Below, in pieces: positions 20,231 through 31,445 of a stretch of 64,000 bases of DNA. The translations under genes were made by a program, and so were the position numbers. The stretch comes from Sciurus carolinensis (Eukaryota > Chordata > Mammalia > Rodentia > Sciuridae): assembly GCF_902686445.1 (NCBI RefSeq), contig NC_062222.1, positions 138,154,596 through 138,218,595 on the forward strand, in the 5' to 3' direction. Position 1 is the stretch's first letter. Every line of letters starts with the position of its first letter. Below the pieces are notes generated by a model. The model saw nothing but the letters and a program-made list of their open reading frames with translations. It had not been told where the DNA came from and did not search any database.

Positions 20231-23019
20231 GAGCAGCCAGGGCTGCCTGGGCCCAGGACTGTCCCCAGCCGCTCAGGGCGAGGGCCACACTCCTGGCCTA
20301 GCTGCGTCACGGCACGGCTGCCGTGGGAGTCTGTGCCCGCTCTGAGCACACGGCGTGCACACCTGTGTGTTGCTGCACTGTCAGGCGTGCCCGGCTCCCT
20401 TCCTAGTGTCTAGGAGGAGGTGTGGGGGAACCACCTTCAGCACTTCACAAGCTCGGGCCAGCGGAGGTCCACTCTGTGCTGGGGGGTCCTGCGCAGGGGG
20501 CCTTGCTGCTGCCCCGCGCTGTGCACAGGCTGTGGCTGGTGGTTCTGCCGTCTGCTTTCACTCGAGCGTGCATGTGCTTGAGTGTGAATTTGTGTGTGCA
20601 CACCCCCACAGAGGGCTGACCTTCCGCAGATGCCTGCGTAGCCCTGTCTGCACTATGGAGGGGACTGTGGCCAGCAGCAGGTGGCCCAGCACCAAGCTGG
20701 TGAGCCTCTGTGATGGCATGGGGTGGCCCCCTTCCAGCCACAACCATTTCCAGTGCCAGTCACATGTTTAAGAGAACATGTGCACTTGACTCTACCGGCC
20801 ACCAGCAAAGCTCCAGCGCCTGAAATCCTTTTGGAACGGGTCTTGAGGGTGGGGCGGCCACCAACACATCCAGGAGGACTTGGGCTGCCTCAGAGCAGGC
20901 CCTGGGTCACATGGAGTCCTGGCTTTGCCTGGTTTCCTCCCTGCAAGATGGGTGTGGTGATGCAGACGCGCCGTGCAAACACCTCCGTCCATGTGGAAGG
21001 CGTGGGGCAGGTTTGGCACAGTGTGTGGTAAGTGCAGTCGGGAGGAGCAGGCCCTGCCCCACATGGGTCCTCTGTGTCCTGGGCCCACTGGTGGGTCTGT
21101 CCCCACGGCCCTGAAGAGGTGGCTGAGTCCCTCAGGAGATCACACTTGCTCTTCCTCTCCGGCCACGACTCTAGACCCCAGGGTCTGCTCCAGGTCCCCT
21201 AGGAAGGCGGCTTCAGCTTGGGAGAGAAAGCAGCTGCGTCTCACCCCTCAGTCACTCCTTGCTCACATCACAACACCGTTGCTGGGGACAGAAGGCAAAC
21301 CGCCTGGGAAATACCCCTTTCTACAGATTTTTAGGAGAAAATGCAGGTGAGAAAACACCCTCCCCGCCAGGGGTCAGGGCGTCTGGCACCCCAGCTGCCC
21401 TCTTGAGAGGTGGTCAAAGCCTCCAAGGGCAGCCCAGAATCAGGGCTCATGGAGGGGCAGGGCGACAGGCAGCCCTGGAGTCTCCCGGCACCTTCCCACC
21501 CGAATCCCTGCTCCAGGAGTTGAGAGGTGCCTACCCCAGCTGTCCGACCCCAAGTCCCCAGCGTGGCCCCGTCTGCCTCCAGTGATGGGGACCCTGTGAC
21601 GGGAACAGGCCAGACACCCTCGGGATGTCCTTATCTGCTGGGGAAAACAGAATTTGGGGGAAAAGAAATCACATCCAAGGTAGGTGGCCGGGAAAGGAAG
21701 GCAGGTCTCAGACTCCAAAGCCCCTTTCCCAAGGCTTACCCAGAGCTGTGGTGGGCCACCGTCACACCCCGACAGCTGAGACGGGGCAGAGAGGGGTGGG
21801 TCCTGCTCTTCCCAGGGGCCCACAGCACACAGAGGGCAACTGAGTACTTGCCCTTTGAGTGTGGGAGGCCAGCAGCCCAGCTCAGGGCTCCAGGACATGC
21901 CTTACAGACCCCCTATGTCCCTCCTGCCCCTGGAGACACGAACTAGCACAATGGCTGGGGTGCAGGTGGGTGCAGTGGATGGGGAGCCTGGGGGGGCCAC
22001 ACTTGGGGATGGGATGCTCTCCACGAGGGAGCCAGCCAGGGCCCCGCTGGGCCCCTCCCTCCCCAGGAACTCCAAGACGGGCACATCATGGTCACAGCCT
22101 CAGTCCTGAAAGTAGACCCAGCACGTCCGTCGCCTGGAGAGTTGACCCTGTGGAGTCTGAGGCGTGGCCGCAAGTCCCCAGCCCTCAGGGGAACCACTGC
22201 CCCGTCCAAGCCGGACAGCTCTGGAGGAAGACCCCGCCCCAGATGCCCTTGAGGCGTCAGAGGAGGCAGGCAAACCAGCAGAGCCCGCCCTGAGCAGGGA
22301 CAGACATACTGAAGGAGAGCCAGCGAGACCGTGGAGTGACGGCCACGACGGAAACTCGCAGCAGAGGAGTGGGTGGGAGAAGAGGGAACCAGAGGTGAAG
22401 GGTGTCCACCTCTGCTCCAGGAGGACCAGGGCTCTGGAGGCCAGAGGACGTTGTCCACACTGCCTGAGGAGACTCTGAAGCCTGGGTCCTCTTGGCCTTT
22501 CCTCTGGTGTCCCTGCTGAAGAACCACCAGCAGCGGGGTCCCAGGTCAGACCCCAGGCCTCCCACCTCCACCTGGCCCTTGTATGCGTCACACCCGTCCC
22601 CCGGGAACTGCAAGGCCCCCTCCTGTCCCACCTTCCCTGCAGAGAGACCTGCGCCTATGGCCCACCCTCCCTCTGAAAGATCCTGAAGGCCAGCGCCCAG
22701 GACCCCTGCAGGGACACTGCAGACACCCCAGGACAGGCTGCAGTCTTCTCTCTCCTCCCTGCAGGCCCACCTGCTGCCAGCCCACCTGATGACCTGGGCA
22801 GGTGCCCCCAGACCCCCGCCCCACCACACTGCAGCGTCTAAGGACCTCACCAACATCACAGGGGCCTGGCGATCCACAAGTCCACGGTCACCTGACCTGC
22901 GCCCCCAGCCCCAGCCCTTGGCCCTGCAGACCGGGAGCTCTCAGCTGCCCGTGTCCCGAGCACCCAGGGCAACTCCCAGCACACTGCAGGCCTGCGCGGT
23001 GCTTGCCGGTGAACGCTCT
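20231..23019. other. Non-coding sequence, possible MIR near 20900
   Basis: No gene is recognised. The segment 20880-20985 (GGTTTCCTCCCTGCAAGATG) looks like a sense MIR remnant. The rest is GC-rich single-copy DNA. Confidence 0.45.
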
Positions 23020-23215
23020 AGAACAGGAATCGGCAAACTGTGGGCCAAACTGGCGCCTGCTGCTGATTTTTTACATAGTTTCATTGGAATCCAGCAGCGC
23101 ACATTACCCACAGCGTAGTTCTGGCTGCGTTCCTGGGACGGGGCAGAGCTGGGCGGCTGCAGCGGGGGACGCAGATCACCATGCTGAGCTCCGCACTGCC
23201 TGGGCCGCTGCAGCA
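23020..23215. mobile_element. hAT-type (Charlie/MER1 group) DNA transposon remnant
   Basis: It opens with GGAATCGGCAAACTGTGGGC (hAT end plus the GGCCAAA block), then ACATAGTTTCATTGGAATCC and GCGCACATTACCC. This is the order of a common mammalian non-autonomous hAT element. I am sure of the repeat, less sure of the exact subfamily. Confidence 0.65.
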
Positions 23216-23509
23216 AACTTGCGGCACCTCCTGGGAGACCAGAGGTCCAGTGGCGCGGGACGGGAAATCTGCCTGTTTGCGCCTCAGCAAGAGCCAGGGC
23301 AGGTCTGTGCCTCAGTGTCCCTGTCTGTTCGAGATGGGGTCGGATCAATAGTCCCTGATTTTCCTCCAGGATTTAAATCAACAGCTACTACTTGCGCAGG
23401 ACTTTCTTGAATTCCACGAGTCACAGGGAATGACGTAAGGAAGGGCAGCAGACGCCAGGAGGATGCGGGAAACAGCTCAGGCCCCGAGGAAAGCGTGCGG
23501 AGTTTCCTC
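23216..23509. other. Non-coding sequence between transposon remnants
   Basis: Nothing recognisable apart from diverged repeat edges. Confidence 0.4.
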
Positions 23510-23985
23510 GAAAATCAAGATGGGCGGGTACCACTCGGCGAGGGGCCTGCCCAGCACCCCATCTGACACACGAGGCTCGAGGGCGGATTTGCCCACACAC
23601 CAGCATCCTCCTTCTGGGTATAGTCCAGAAGACTTCAAAGGAAGGCCCCCGGGAGGGATGGCGGACACGTGTGGCCTGTCCCAGCAGTGGAACGTTTCTC
23701 AGCTTTAAAAAGGAGAGCAACCCCGACGTGGCGCAGGGATGGACCTCAAGGACACGCTGGTGAAACAAGCCCCTTGCCTTCAAAGGGCCAATGCTGGGGT
23801 CCACGGTGAGAGGCGGCTGGCCTGCTGGTGGCCAGGGTGCAGAGGGCTGGGTGGAAGACGGACACTCTGCAGAGGGATGGCGACCTGGCTGTGCAGCGAC
23901 CTGCATGTGCGCACTGCAGAGCCGATCAGGACCCTCAACTGGATGTCGCATGTACTTTGTTACAAGTAACAATTCTTTAAAAGGC
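23510..23985 (+). mobile_element. Old L1 LINE 3' remnant
   Basis: CTTCTGGGTATAGTCCAGAA, CAGCTTTAAAAAGGAGAGCA, GGGATGGACCTCAAGGACAC and TGGTGAAACAAGCC occur in the order of the 3' part of old L1 elements. Many substitutions toward G and C have accumulated. Confidence 0.65.
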
Positions 23986-24709
23986 AAAGGCCGCAGGTGA
24001 GCTCTCTCCCTGGCCCCAGCTCTGGCCCTGGCCTTCACTGGCCCCGTCCAGCCTCAGCGGCGGTGCCAAGGGCCCAGGTCCCTGTGGGGTGGGGCCCGAC
24101 CGCCGAGCGCTGCCGGGTGGTAGCAGCTTGCCAGCTCTGCTCTCCTACCAGGGAGGGCAGGTGACAGTGAGTGTGAGCAGCCGCAGCCCTCTCTGGTGGC
24201 TCGGAGCCCACGGCTCCTGGGTGATGCTCCATGCACCCATTCCAGCTGTGCAGAGCCGAGATGGGATCTTGCCTCGGGGTCTTTCCACACCTCTGTCTGC
24301 CAGGCTGCCCCTGGCAAGCCTGCTGCAGCCAGGTTCCCAGCTCCCGGAGCTTCAGGGGTGAACCTCCTTTAACAGCCCGGCCATCTCACCGAGGCAGCTT
24401 ACAGAACGTCGATTCTGCCCATCGTGGATGCCTGAACTGCTGTGGAGGTCGCACGGGCCTACGAAAGCTTCTCAGACTGCTGAGTGCTGTGCTCACTGGC
24501 TTCATCCTTACTGTGGATCATCACCATCGTTACTCCATAAGCTTCAGGACCATCATGCTGCACGTCTGGCCCCGATCATCCCCAGGTTCCTGTCGGGGCA
24601 CAGGTGGCTGCCTTACAGGATTCTGCAAACAGCCGAGGTTGGCAGGCATGCGGTGTCCGCCACCTCGCTCAACACTGCATGGACAGCAGGGCTTCCGTTG
24701 GTTTTCACA
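23986..24709. other. Non-coding sequence, no gene recognised
   Basis: Single-copy DNA between two L1 remnants. No RNA gene or exon is recognised. Confidence 0.45.
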
Positions 24710-25560
24710 GACATTTTGTTTAGGAATAGCTTCAAGTTATGGAAAAGTTACAAAAATAAAAATAGTATAAAAACACCATATACCTTTTACTTGGACTCAA
24801 TTATTACGTTCTACCCTCTTCATTCAACCATCTGGTTTCTCTCTCTCTCTCTGCATGTGTGTGACTGTCTCTCTCTTTGCATGTGTGTGACTTTTTTTCG
24901 GAACCATTCAAGATTAAGTTGCAGACATCACAGTCCTTTACCCTCCAAGAAGCAGAGACCATCTCTTGCATACCCTCAGTGACCTGCCCACACCAAGGCA
25001 GGGGATCTGCCCTTGAGTGGACCTGCCATCTTGCCGCCGACCCCAGGCTTCCTGTCCAGCTTTCTTTCCCAGCACAGTTGCTCCAGGGCCAGGCAATGCA
25101 GTATCCACCTCACTCTCCATTTCCTGTCCTCTGGAACATGTCCACAGCCTGTCTTTGTCTTTTATGTCACAGACATTTTTGAAGAACACAGTGCCCTCTT
25201 CCCTTGGGCGGTCCTCACTCGGGTTTGTCCAAGTTCCCCCGAGGAACTGAGTGGACACATTCTCAGCTGCAGTACCACACTGTTCCTGTCTTTCTCAGGC
25301 ACACAGTGTCCATCCGACCTCCTGCTAACGGTGTTTTTGACAAGTCGGTCAAGGAGTTGTCTGATTTATCTGCTCAACAATTACTCTTTATTTTCTAGAA
25401 ACTTATAAACGTTCTTGGGGGAGACACTCCAAGACACAGAAAACATCTGCTCCTCATCACACACTCCCCTAGGTTTGGCATTCTCCATGATTCACCTACT
25501 CAGTACTTCCCCACATTCAGTACCTTGGCATCCTGCTGAAACTACAGCCCTTCTATCTCA
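24710..25560 (-). mobile_element. Old L1 LINE remnant, left part
   Basis: The T-rich plus strand carries GGAACCATTCAAGATTAAGT, CTTTGTCTTTTATGTCACAG and ACATTTTTGAAGAACACAGT, which are antisense blocks of an old L1 (L1M-type). It continues after the intervening simple repeat at 25565-25965. Confidence 0.7.
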
Positions 25561-25564
25561 CCTG

Positions 25565-25965
25565 TCCCCCATCCATCACCCCCCATCACCCATCTACCCA
25601 ACCATTATTCATGCATGCATCCATCCATCTATCCTCCATTTATCATTCAGACTTCCATCCATCTGTCCATCTATCATAATACACCCATACATCCACCCAC
25701 CTACCCATCTATTATCCATCCACCCATCCATCCACACATCCATCCATCCATCCATCCATCATTCCTCCATCATCCATCCAACCATACATCCACCCATCTA
25801 CCCATCTATTACCAACTCACCCATCCCTCCAAATACCATCCATCTGCCCACTCACCTGCCATCAGTCCGTGCTCCATCATCTATCACCATCTGTCTCATC
25901 TCTCTGTAGACCTATCTGTCTCTACCTATCATCTGTCGATCTATCATCCATCATCTATTTTTAGT
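25565..25965. repeat. ATCC/ACCC tetranucleotide array inside an L1
   Basis: About 400 bp of imperfect CATC and CCAT units. The Ser/His/Pro-rich frames here are repeat translations. The array separates two collinear parts of one L1 remnant. Confidence 0.9.
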
Positions 25966-26250
25966 ATGAACTTTGGATCCTTATTTCCGATGCTTTATCA
26001 CTTGCCACTGGGCTTCATTCTTCTGGTACCCAGTTGTTCCATGTTTGGCCAAGGGAGCCCCTTCAAGCTGGCTCCTGAGTCTTTATGACATGCCACTTCT
26101 TTTTTTTTTTTTTGAGTACTTCCTTACTTTCTGGCATAACAAGATGTTCCAGTCTAATTTTGTACTTTTCTTGCCCCAGCCCTAAAATCAGTTATTTCTC
26201 CCAGGAGCCCTGGCTCCTTTTAGTGGAGAATGTTTGAGAACTAAATTCTA
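25966..26250 (-). mobile_element. Old L1 LINE remnant, right part
   Basis: TTGGCCAAGGGAGCCCCTTC, ACTTTCTGGCATAACAAGAT, CTTGCCCCAGCCC and CCTTTTAGTGGAGAATG follow directly from the left L1 part in consensus order. A 13-bp T run lies at 26100-26113. Confidence 0.7.
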
Positions 26251-26309
26251 TGTGCCAAGGTCAAAGACAAGGTTTTGAGGCCTTTCAGTGGACAGGTCTA
26301 GAGATGGCC

Positions 26310-26455
26310 CAGATACACAAGCACACGCACACACACATACCCGCGCACAGTGCGTACATTAAACACATACACAAACGTGCATGCACACGGACCCACAGAT
26401 CCACACGTACACTCATACACATGTGCCTGAGTGTGCACACGTACACACACGTGCT
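26310..26455. repeat. Degenerate CA repeat
   Basis: Interleaved CACACA, CACACG and TACACA units with strong purine-pyrimidine alternation. Confidence 0.8.
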
Positions 26456-27094
26456 TGGTTGGAGATCGCCAGTTCACTTGGACGCCAATCCCGGGCACTC
26501 TGCCTTCCTCAGCGATCTCTCTACTTCGGTGGATACATTGTGCATTTGCACGGACCTAGAGCACACCCGCAAAACCTTTAGGGTGACTCTGTGCACCCAC
26601 GCACGCTGCAGGCAAACACCGTCCCCCATCCCCTTCCCAGATGGAAAGCTGAGCCCGTGTTCCTGAGCTGCTAGGATCAATTCTCCCTCCTTTGTATTTT
26701 CCTGTGGCTCCGCTCTTCATTTGAGGTATAGCTGGTCTCCTTTCTCTCCGTTCCACACTTCCTCTTTCTCATGCTCGTTACTGTAATCTAATTTGCTTGG
26801 TGGAACATGAACATCGTCCAGGGTCAGCAGGCATGGTCGGCACTTCCCTGGGGAGGGCTCCTGTTTGGCGGCCTCGTCCTGCCAGCCGCTCTCGAGGGTG
26901 GCCCGAGCCCTCCCACCTCCCTCCTCCCGCACCACAGAGGCACCCGCCTGGGCCCCTGTGCACGTGTTTTTCACCCACCAACACCTCCTAGAAATCATGC
27001 AGGAACATAAACAAACCACAGGACACACGGCTCCCGAGGAGGCATGTGGAAATGTGCTGGACCCAGGGAAGGCCACCCTCGAGAGCTAGGGAAG
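26456..27094. other. Non-coding sequence, no gene recognised
   Basis: Single-copy sequence with no defensible gene or repeat. Confidence 0.45.
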
Positions 27095-27170
27095 TGCAGT
27101 GGACCCACACCAAGAAGCCACTTCTCACTCATCAGACTGGCAAAAATGTCCCGGGAGCCATGGGAAGGGG
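27095..27170 (+). mobile_element. Possible L1 fragment
   Basis: CACTCATCAGACTGGCAAAA matches a well-known L1 3' block, but little else around it can be aligned by eye. Confidence 0.35.
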
Positions 27171-27664
27171 CCCTCTCAGCCCCCGTGGGACCAAAGTGGC
27201 CTTCCTGCTTCGTGGTTTTGCAGGCTTTAAAAGTCACTGGCAGGTTGAGGACCTGAGCCTTTTGTCTAAGAAGTCGCAGGGCTGCCCCACCCCACCCCAC
27301 CCCACAGAGGCTTCTTCTGGGCTGTTCCTGGCGCCTCCTGCATGTTTATTTTTCCATACGAACTTTGGTATCAATTCCAGCTCTGTTTAAAGGAAAGGCT
27401 CCCTGGGATCTTTACTAGGATCCTCGTGGGTGTACCCAGGTCAGGGACAGATGACCGGCTCACTCGGTCAGATGTTAGATCCTCGCTCCTGCTGGAGAGC
27501 AGGTTCCAGGGCCCTGGCTGTTTCCTGTCTCCAGATTCCCCTTCACCCCAGGCCTGTTGCTCCCTGGTGGCCCAGGGTGGCCAGCCAGCGGGAAGCCCTA
27601 CGAGGCAAGCCGGGGCCGGTGGGGAGGGCCCTGGGGCAGCCTGAACTCCTCCCTGCACCCCAAG

Positions 27665-28007
27665 TGTAGGAGTCCCCAGGGCTGCTGTGACGGAGTGCCA
27701 TGCGCTGGATGGCAGAGAGAGCAGGGAGGGCCCAGGAGCACGTGAGCCCAGGATGGAGCGTCGGTAGGCTGCTCCTCTGAGGCTGGAGGCAGAGTCCGGC
27801 CTCTCCAGCCCCTGGGGCTCCTTGGCTCGTAGAACCAGCACCCCGACCTCTGCCTCCATCTCCACAGGGCCCTCTCCCTGCCTGCGAGTCTGTCTGAGCT
27901 CCCCATCTACAAGGACACCCGAGGTGGGGATGAGCCCACCATCCTCCTCATAACCGATACCGTCCAGGACTTTGTTACCAAAAAGTCACGCTCCGGGGTA
28001 CTAGGTG
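27665..28007 (-). mobile_element. MLT1-type LTR (ERVL-MaLR), antisense
   Basis: The plus strand shows GGGCTGCTGTGACGGAGTGC, later CTCTGCCTCCATCTCCACAG, CTACAAGGACACC, GGACTTTGTTACCAAAAAGT and CCGGGGTACTAG, in the order of an inverted MLT1 LTR. The middle (about 27720-27815) is unrecognisable. Confidence 0.65.
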
Positions 28008-29121
28008 AGGACTTTGCCGTGAACTGGGGGGTGAGAGGCCACCATTCAACACACACCCGAGCCAGTTGGCTGAGCCCTGCTTTGCTCAGCTCAGTGGCAG
28101 AGCTAAAGTCCCCTGAGGGTGGCCCAGGCCGCGCAGCCCCTGAGCCTCCCCTTGGCCTCCAGGCTGAGCCACCCTCTCAGGCCTGGCCTGGCCCCGGCTC
28201 TCCTGGACAGTGCAGGCCTCCTGTCAGTGTCTCCTTGCGTTGCCAGAGCTTTGGGGCCTCGTGTAGACAGGGCCCCGGCAAGCCGTCCAGTCAGGCCCGC
28301 TCGGCTGCCCGGCCGAGGGCTGCATGTGGTGCTGGACGTCGCCTAGGACTCGCACGACACCCCCTGGGTGGGAGGAGAGCCCGCGCTCTGCTGTGCCCTG
28401 AGGCCAGCAGGGGCCTGCCTGTCCAGCTCCCGCTACCTCCTGACTCTCAGCGCTGCCTGCCCTGGGCCCAGCCTGGTCTTGGGCTCCCGTCCTGAACGGG
28501 AACGAGACACCGGCCATGCTGGATGTCCCCTCTGCAGCTGTGGTCAGCCTTAGCCTCGCTGCCTTGGACCTGTGGGGCCTCCCTACTGCCCTCCTCACCC
28601 TGGGCATGCCCCTCCTGCCCACTTACAGAGTGGCCTCCAGGGAACACCTTAATGGGAGTCTCCACGTCCCTCCTGGCTTCTCCCTGCCTCCAGGAGCTCT
28701 AGTTCAAGATGGCAGGCCACTGGGCTTGTCCCTCTTCTCCTGAGACCCCCAAGAAATACAGCCGGATAACCGGTCCACGGTGTCCAGGAGCTGGAGAGGG
28801 ACAGAGGCAGCCTGCGGTGGAAGACACAGCCAACTTCCGCACCTTGGAAGGGAGTGAGAGCGCTCTGGGTGGTAAAAAGGACCAAGTGGACAATTGGTGG
28901 ACACAGGGACCCCACTAAAGCCTTCCTCACCTCTGCTCCTGGGAACACCCAGAGGCCCTGCTGAGGGAGGGTCGCAGGGTCTTCCTGGTGAGTAGGTGCC
29001 CCAGGAGGGCAGGGCCCCTTCCCCAGCCTGTACTTACACGGTGCCTGTTGCTCGTTGTGCACAGTGAGTCCTGGTGAGCGTCACCCTCAACCGTCCCCGC
29101 GGGTGGTGAGTGTCTCTTCCA
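28008..29121. other. Non-coding sequence, no gene recognised
   Basis: GC-rich single-copy DNA. Overlapping open frames on both strands look like composition effects. Confidence 0.5.
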
Positions 29122-29295
29122 GCGCCTGCTGTTGTTTATTGAGCGCCTGCTCAGGCGAGGCGGGTGTTTCTTCCCATCGACTCGTTTCACCTTCAGATCA
29201 ACCCCTGAGGGAGGCTCTATCACTCCCGATTTCCCAGAGAAGGAACAGAGTCCAGCGAGGTTCAGAGCCACCTGAAGACAGGGCAGTGCCCCTGC
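29122..29295 (-). mobile_element. MIR SINE fragment
   Basis: GTTTATTGAGCGCCTGCTCA at one end and GATTTCCCAGAGAAGGAACA further on follow the reverse-complement MIR order. Confidence 0.6.
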
Positions 29296-30715
29296 CACAG
29301 TCGACACAGGGTGGCCACCTCCTGGGCCCACAGAGCCTGCGCTGCTGCCCCTGCAAACTCCTCCCCGGCCTGCTGCCCTCCGGAGAGGACACGGGCTCCT
29401 CTGCCTGGGCTCCTCCGCAGCTGTGGCCATGCCGGGTGGGGGTGGCCCATCCTGGCCTTGCACCCACCTGCTCATGATGACCCGTGGGTGGCTCGCCGCA
29501 CCTGGGCAGGCCCTCCTGGGGAGCCTCCGTAGCAGGGAGACCGCCCCACTTACTGCTCTGATCCTCAGGGGGAAAATCTCCCTCCTGAGGCTTTGGAGAC
29601 ACCGCGGAAAGCAGCCCATGGACACTTGGCACAGAGCGGCTAGCATTGTTGTAGAAACGGCCAGGGCTGTCCTGCCTGCAGGTGCAACCCGCCCGGCGAG
29701 TCCCAGTACAGACAGAGTTCCCGGCCCTGGCCAGCCCGGCGCTGAGCGAGGCTCCTGGGGTTCAGGCTCAGAGCCAGGGCCCCCCAAGCGCTCTGCCCAA
29801 GTCCCCTCAGAGGCTCCTCAAAGCAGGGCCGGGAGGGAGCAAGGGCAGGTCCTCGCTGCTCTCGGCAGGCCGGTGGAGCTCTTACTTGATGGAACAGGAA
29901 TCTAACGCCAGCCCTGTTCTCAGGTCACGCCAGCCCAGGAAGGGTCAGTCACCTCTGAGTCCAACAGAGGCGACTAGAAGAGTACCCAGGGGTCAGGACC
30001 CTGGACACAGGAGTCTCACATCAGACTGCGTTCTGACTTTGAACCAAGAGCCCGGGGACTCAAATCAGAGCTGCTGGATCAGGGCTGGGGACCCCTAGAG
30101 GCTCCACGGGCCACGGCTGGGGCCTGGTTGGGCAGCGGGTCCCAGCCACCGGGCAGGTGCTGGACTTAGTACAACTCTCCTCAGCCCTGGCTCTTCTGTG
30201 GCACCGCCCTGTGATGTGCTATGTGGGGGTTGGGACAGAGGCAAGGGACCGCATCAAGGGGTCATGGGACAGAGGTCCCCCACTGTGGCAGGACTGACCT
30301 GGGACACCTGCTGCCTGCTCGCACCTGACTTGGAGTTCACAGTGAGATTAGCCAGAGCAGTGTGCCTGCCCGCCCGCCCGGCAGCCTCCCTGTCTGACCC
30401 ATGGGGTGGTTTCCAGTCGCCCTAACACAACCACAGGGCCTCTGTGGGGAAAAGACAGGAGTCCCGGGCAGAGGGGAGGGTGTCCCAGAGGAGCCAGGGG
30501 ATGTCGGGAGGACGAGGGCTGGTGTGCTCTCAGAGAGATGGGGGAGAAGCAGCCCCCGTGCCGAGGGCCCAGGATCGGGCAGCAGAGGGCGGGGCCTCGA
30601 GCACAGGGAGTTTCTAAGCAGGAGGAAGGTCAGTGTGCATCCGCTCCTCAGGGACACAGTGGCATGGCGGCTGCCCTTGAGGCCAGGGGCAGAACCCCAA
30701 CATGTAAAATTGAAG
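29296..30715. other. Non-coding sequence, no gene recognised
   Basis: Single-copy GC-rich DNA. No exon or RNA gene is recognised. Confidence 0.5.
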
Positions 30716-30905
30716 GGGGACTGTATGTTTTATGTACTATATGAGTATCTATGGACATGCTTATATGCATGAGGACATAATATTAATGTTGATTAAACAT
30801 GTTATGTACTATGTACTTTTTACATTTATTGTACTGGACCATTAATTAATGTGGATAGTGCATTAATGCACGAATTACATATGTACGAATAACATCCCAG
30901 CAAGT
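30716..30905. other. AT-rich block of unknown origin
   Basis: A sharply bounded block of about 190 bp with many ATGTAC, TATGCA and TTAATTAATG motifs and several short palindromes. It may be a decayed transposon or an AT-rich regulatory or replication-related element. I could not match it. Confidence 0.4.
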
Positions 30906-31269
30906 GGTGGCACCTTGAAGGGGTCAAAAGACCCCCAGGCTGTGGGCTGGGAGAGGCTTCAGGCAGAGGTGGGGCCCCGGCCACCCCACCATGGGCAATA
31001 CCCTCCGGGCCTGACACCACCCTCGGTGCTCCCCAGAAGACCCAGTGGGACCGTGGTTTTAGGGCTTCCATAATTGAGCTCTTTGCTTCACAGGGTGGAA
31101 ACAGCAAGAAGCTTGTCAGCCAAGACACGCTGAAAAGACTGCGTGCAGGAATCCCAAAGCTTCTGATCTTCACCTCCTGCCAGTCCTCCTCGCATCCGGT
31201 CCTGTGCAGCTGGGAGCAGCTGTCAACCTGGAGAGACTCAAAAGCTGTAGCCACATGGATGGAGATTCA
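30906..31269. other. Non-coding sequence, no gene recognised
   Basis: Nothing recognisable. Confidence 0.4.
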
Positions 31270-31445
31270 GAGCGAACAGCCGTTAGCATCTCCACCCCTG
31301 GGATGGCACTGAAATTGGATGATCAATTTTTCAGTGACTTTAATGGAATATTATTTTCTTCTCCTTTGAAATCAATGTAATCAAAACCACAGCTTAGTTA
31401 GGTTAAATAGCCAGGGAAAGGTAGGCCCAGGGTGAGTAAACAAGT
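31270..31445. promoter_or_regulatory. Candidate conserved non-coding element
   Basis: AT-rich single-copy island with GATGATCAATTTTTCAGTGA, TAATGGAATATTATTTTC and CTTTGAAATCAATGTAATC (TCF/LEF- and PBX-like sites). No repeat match is seen. Function is inferred from composition only. Confidence 0.3.
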
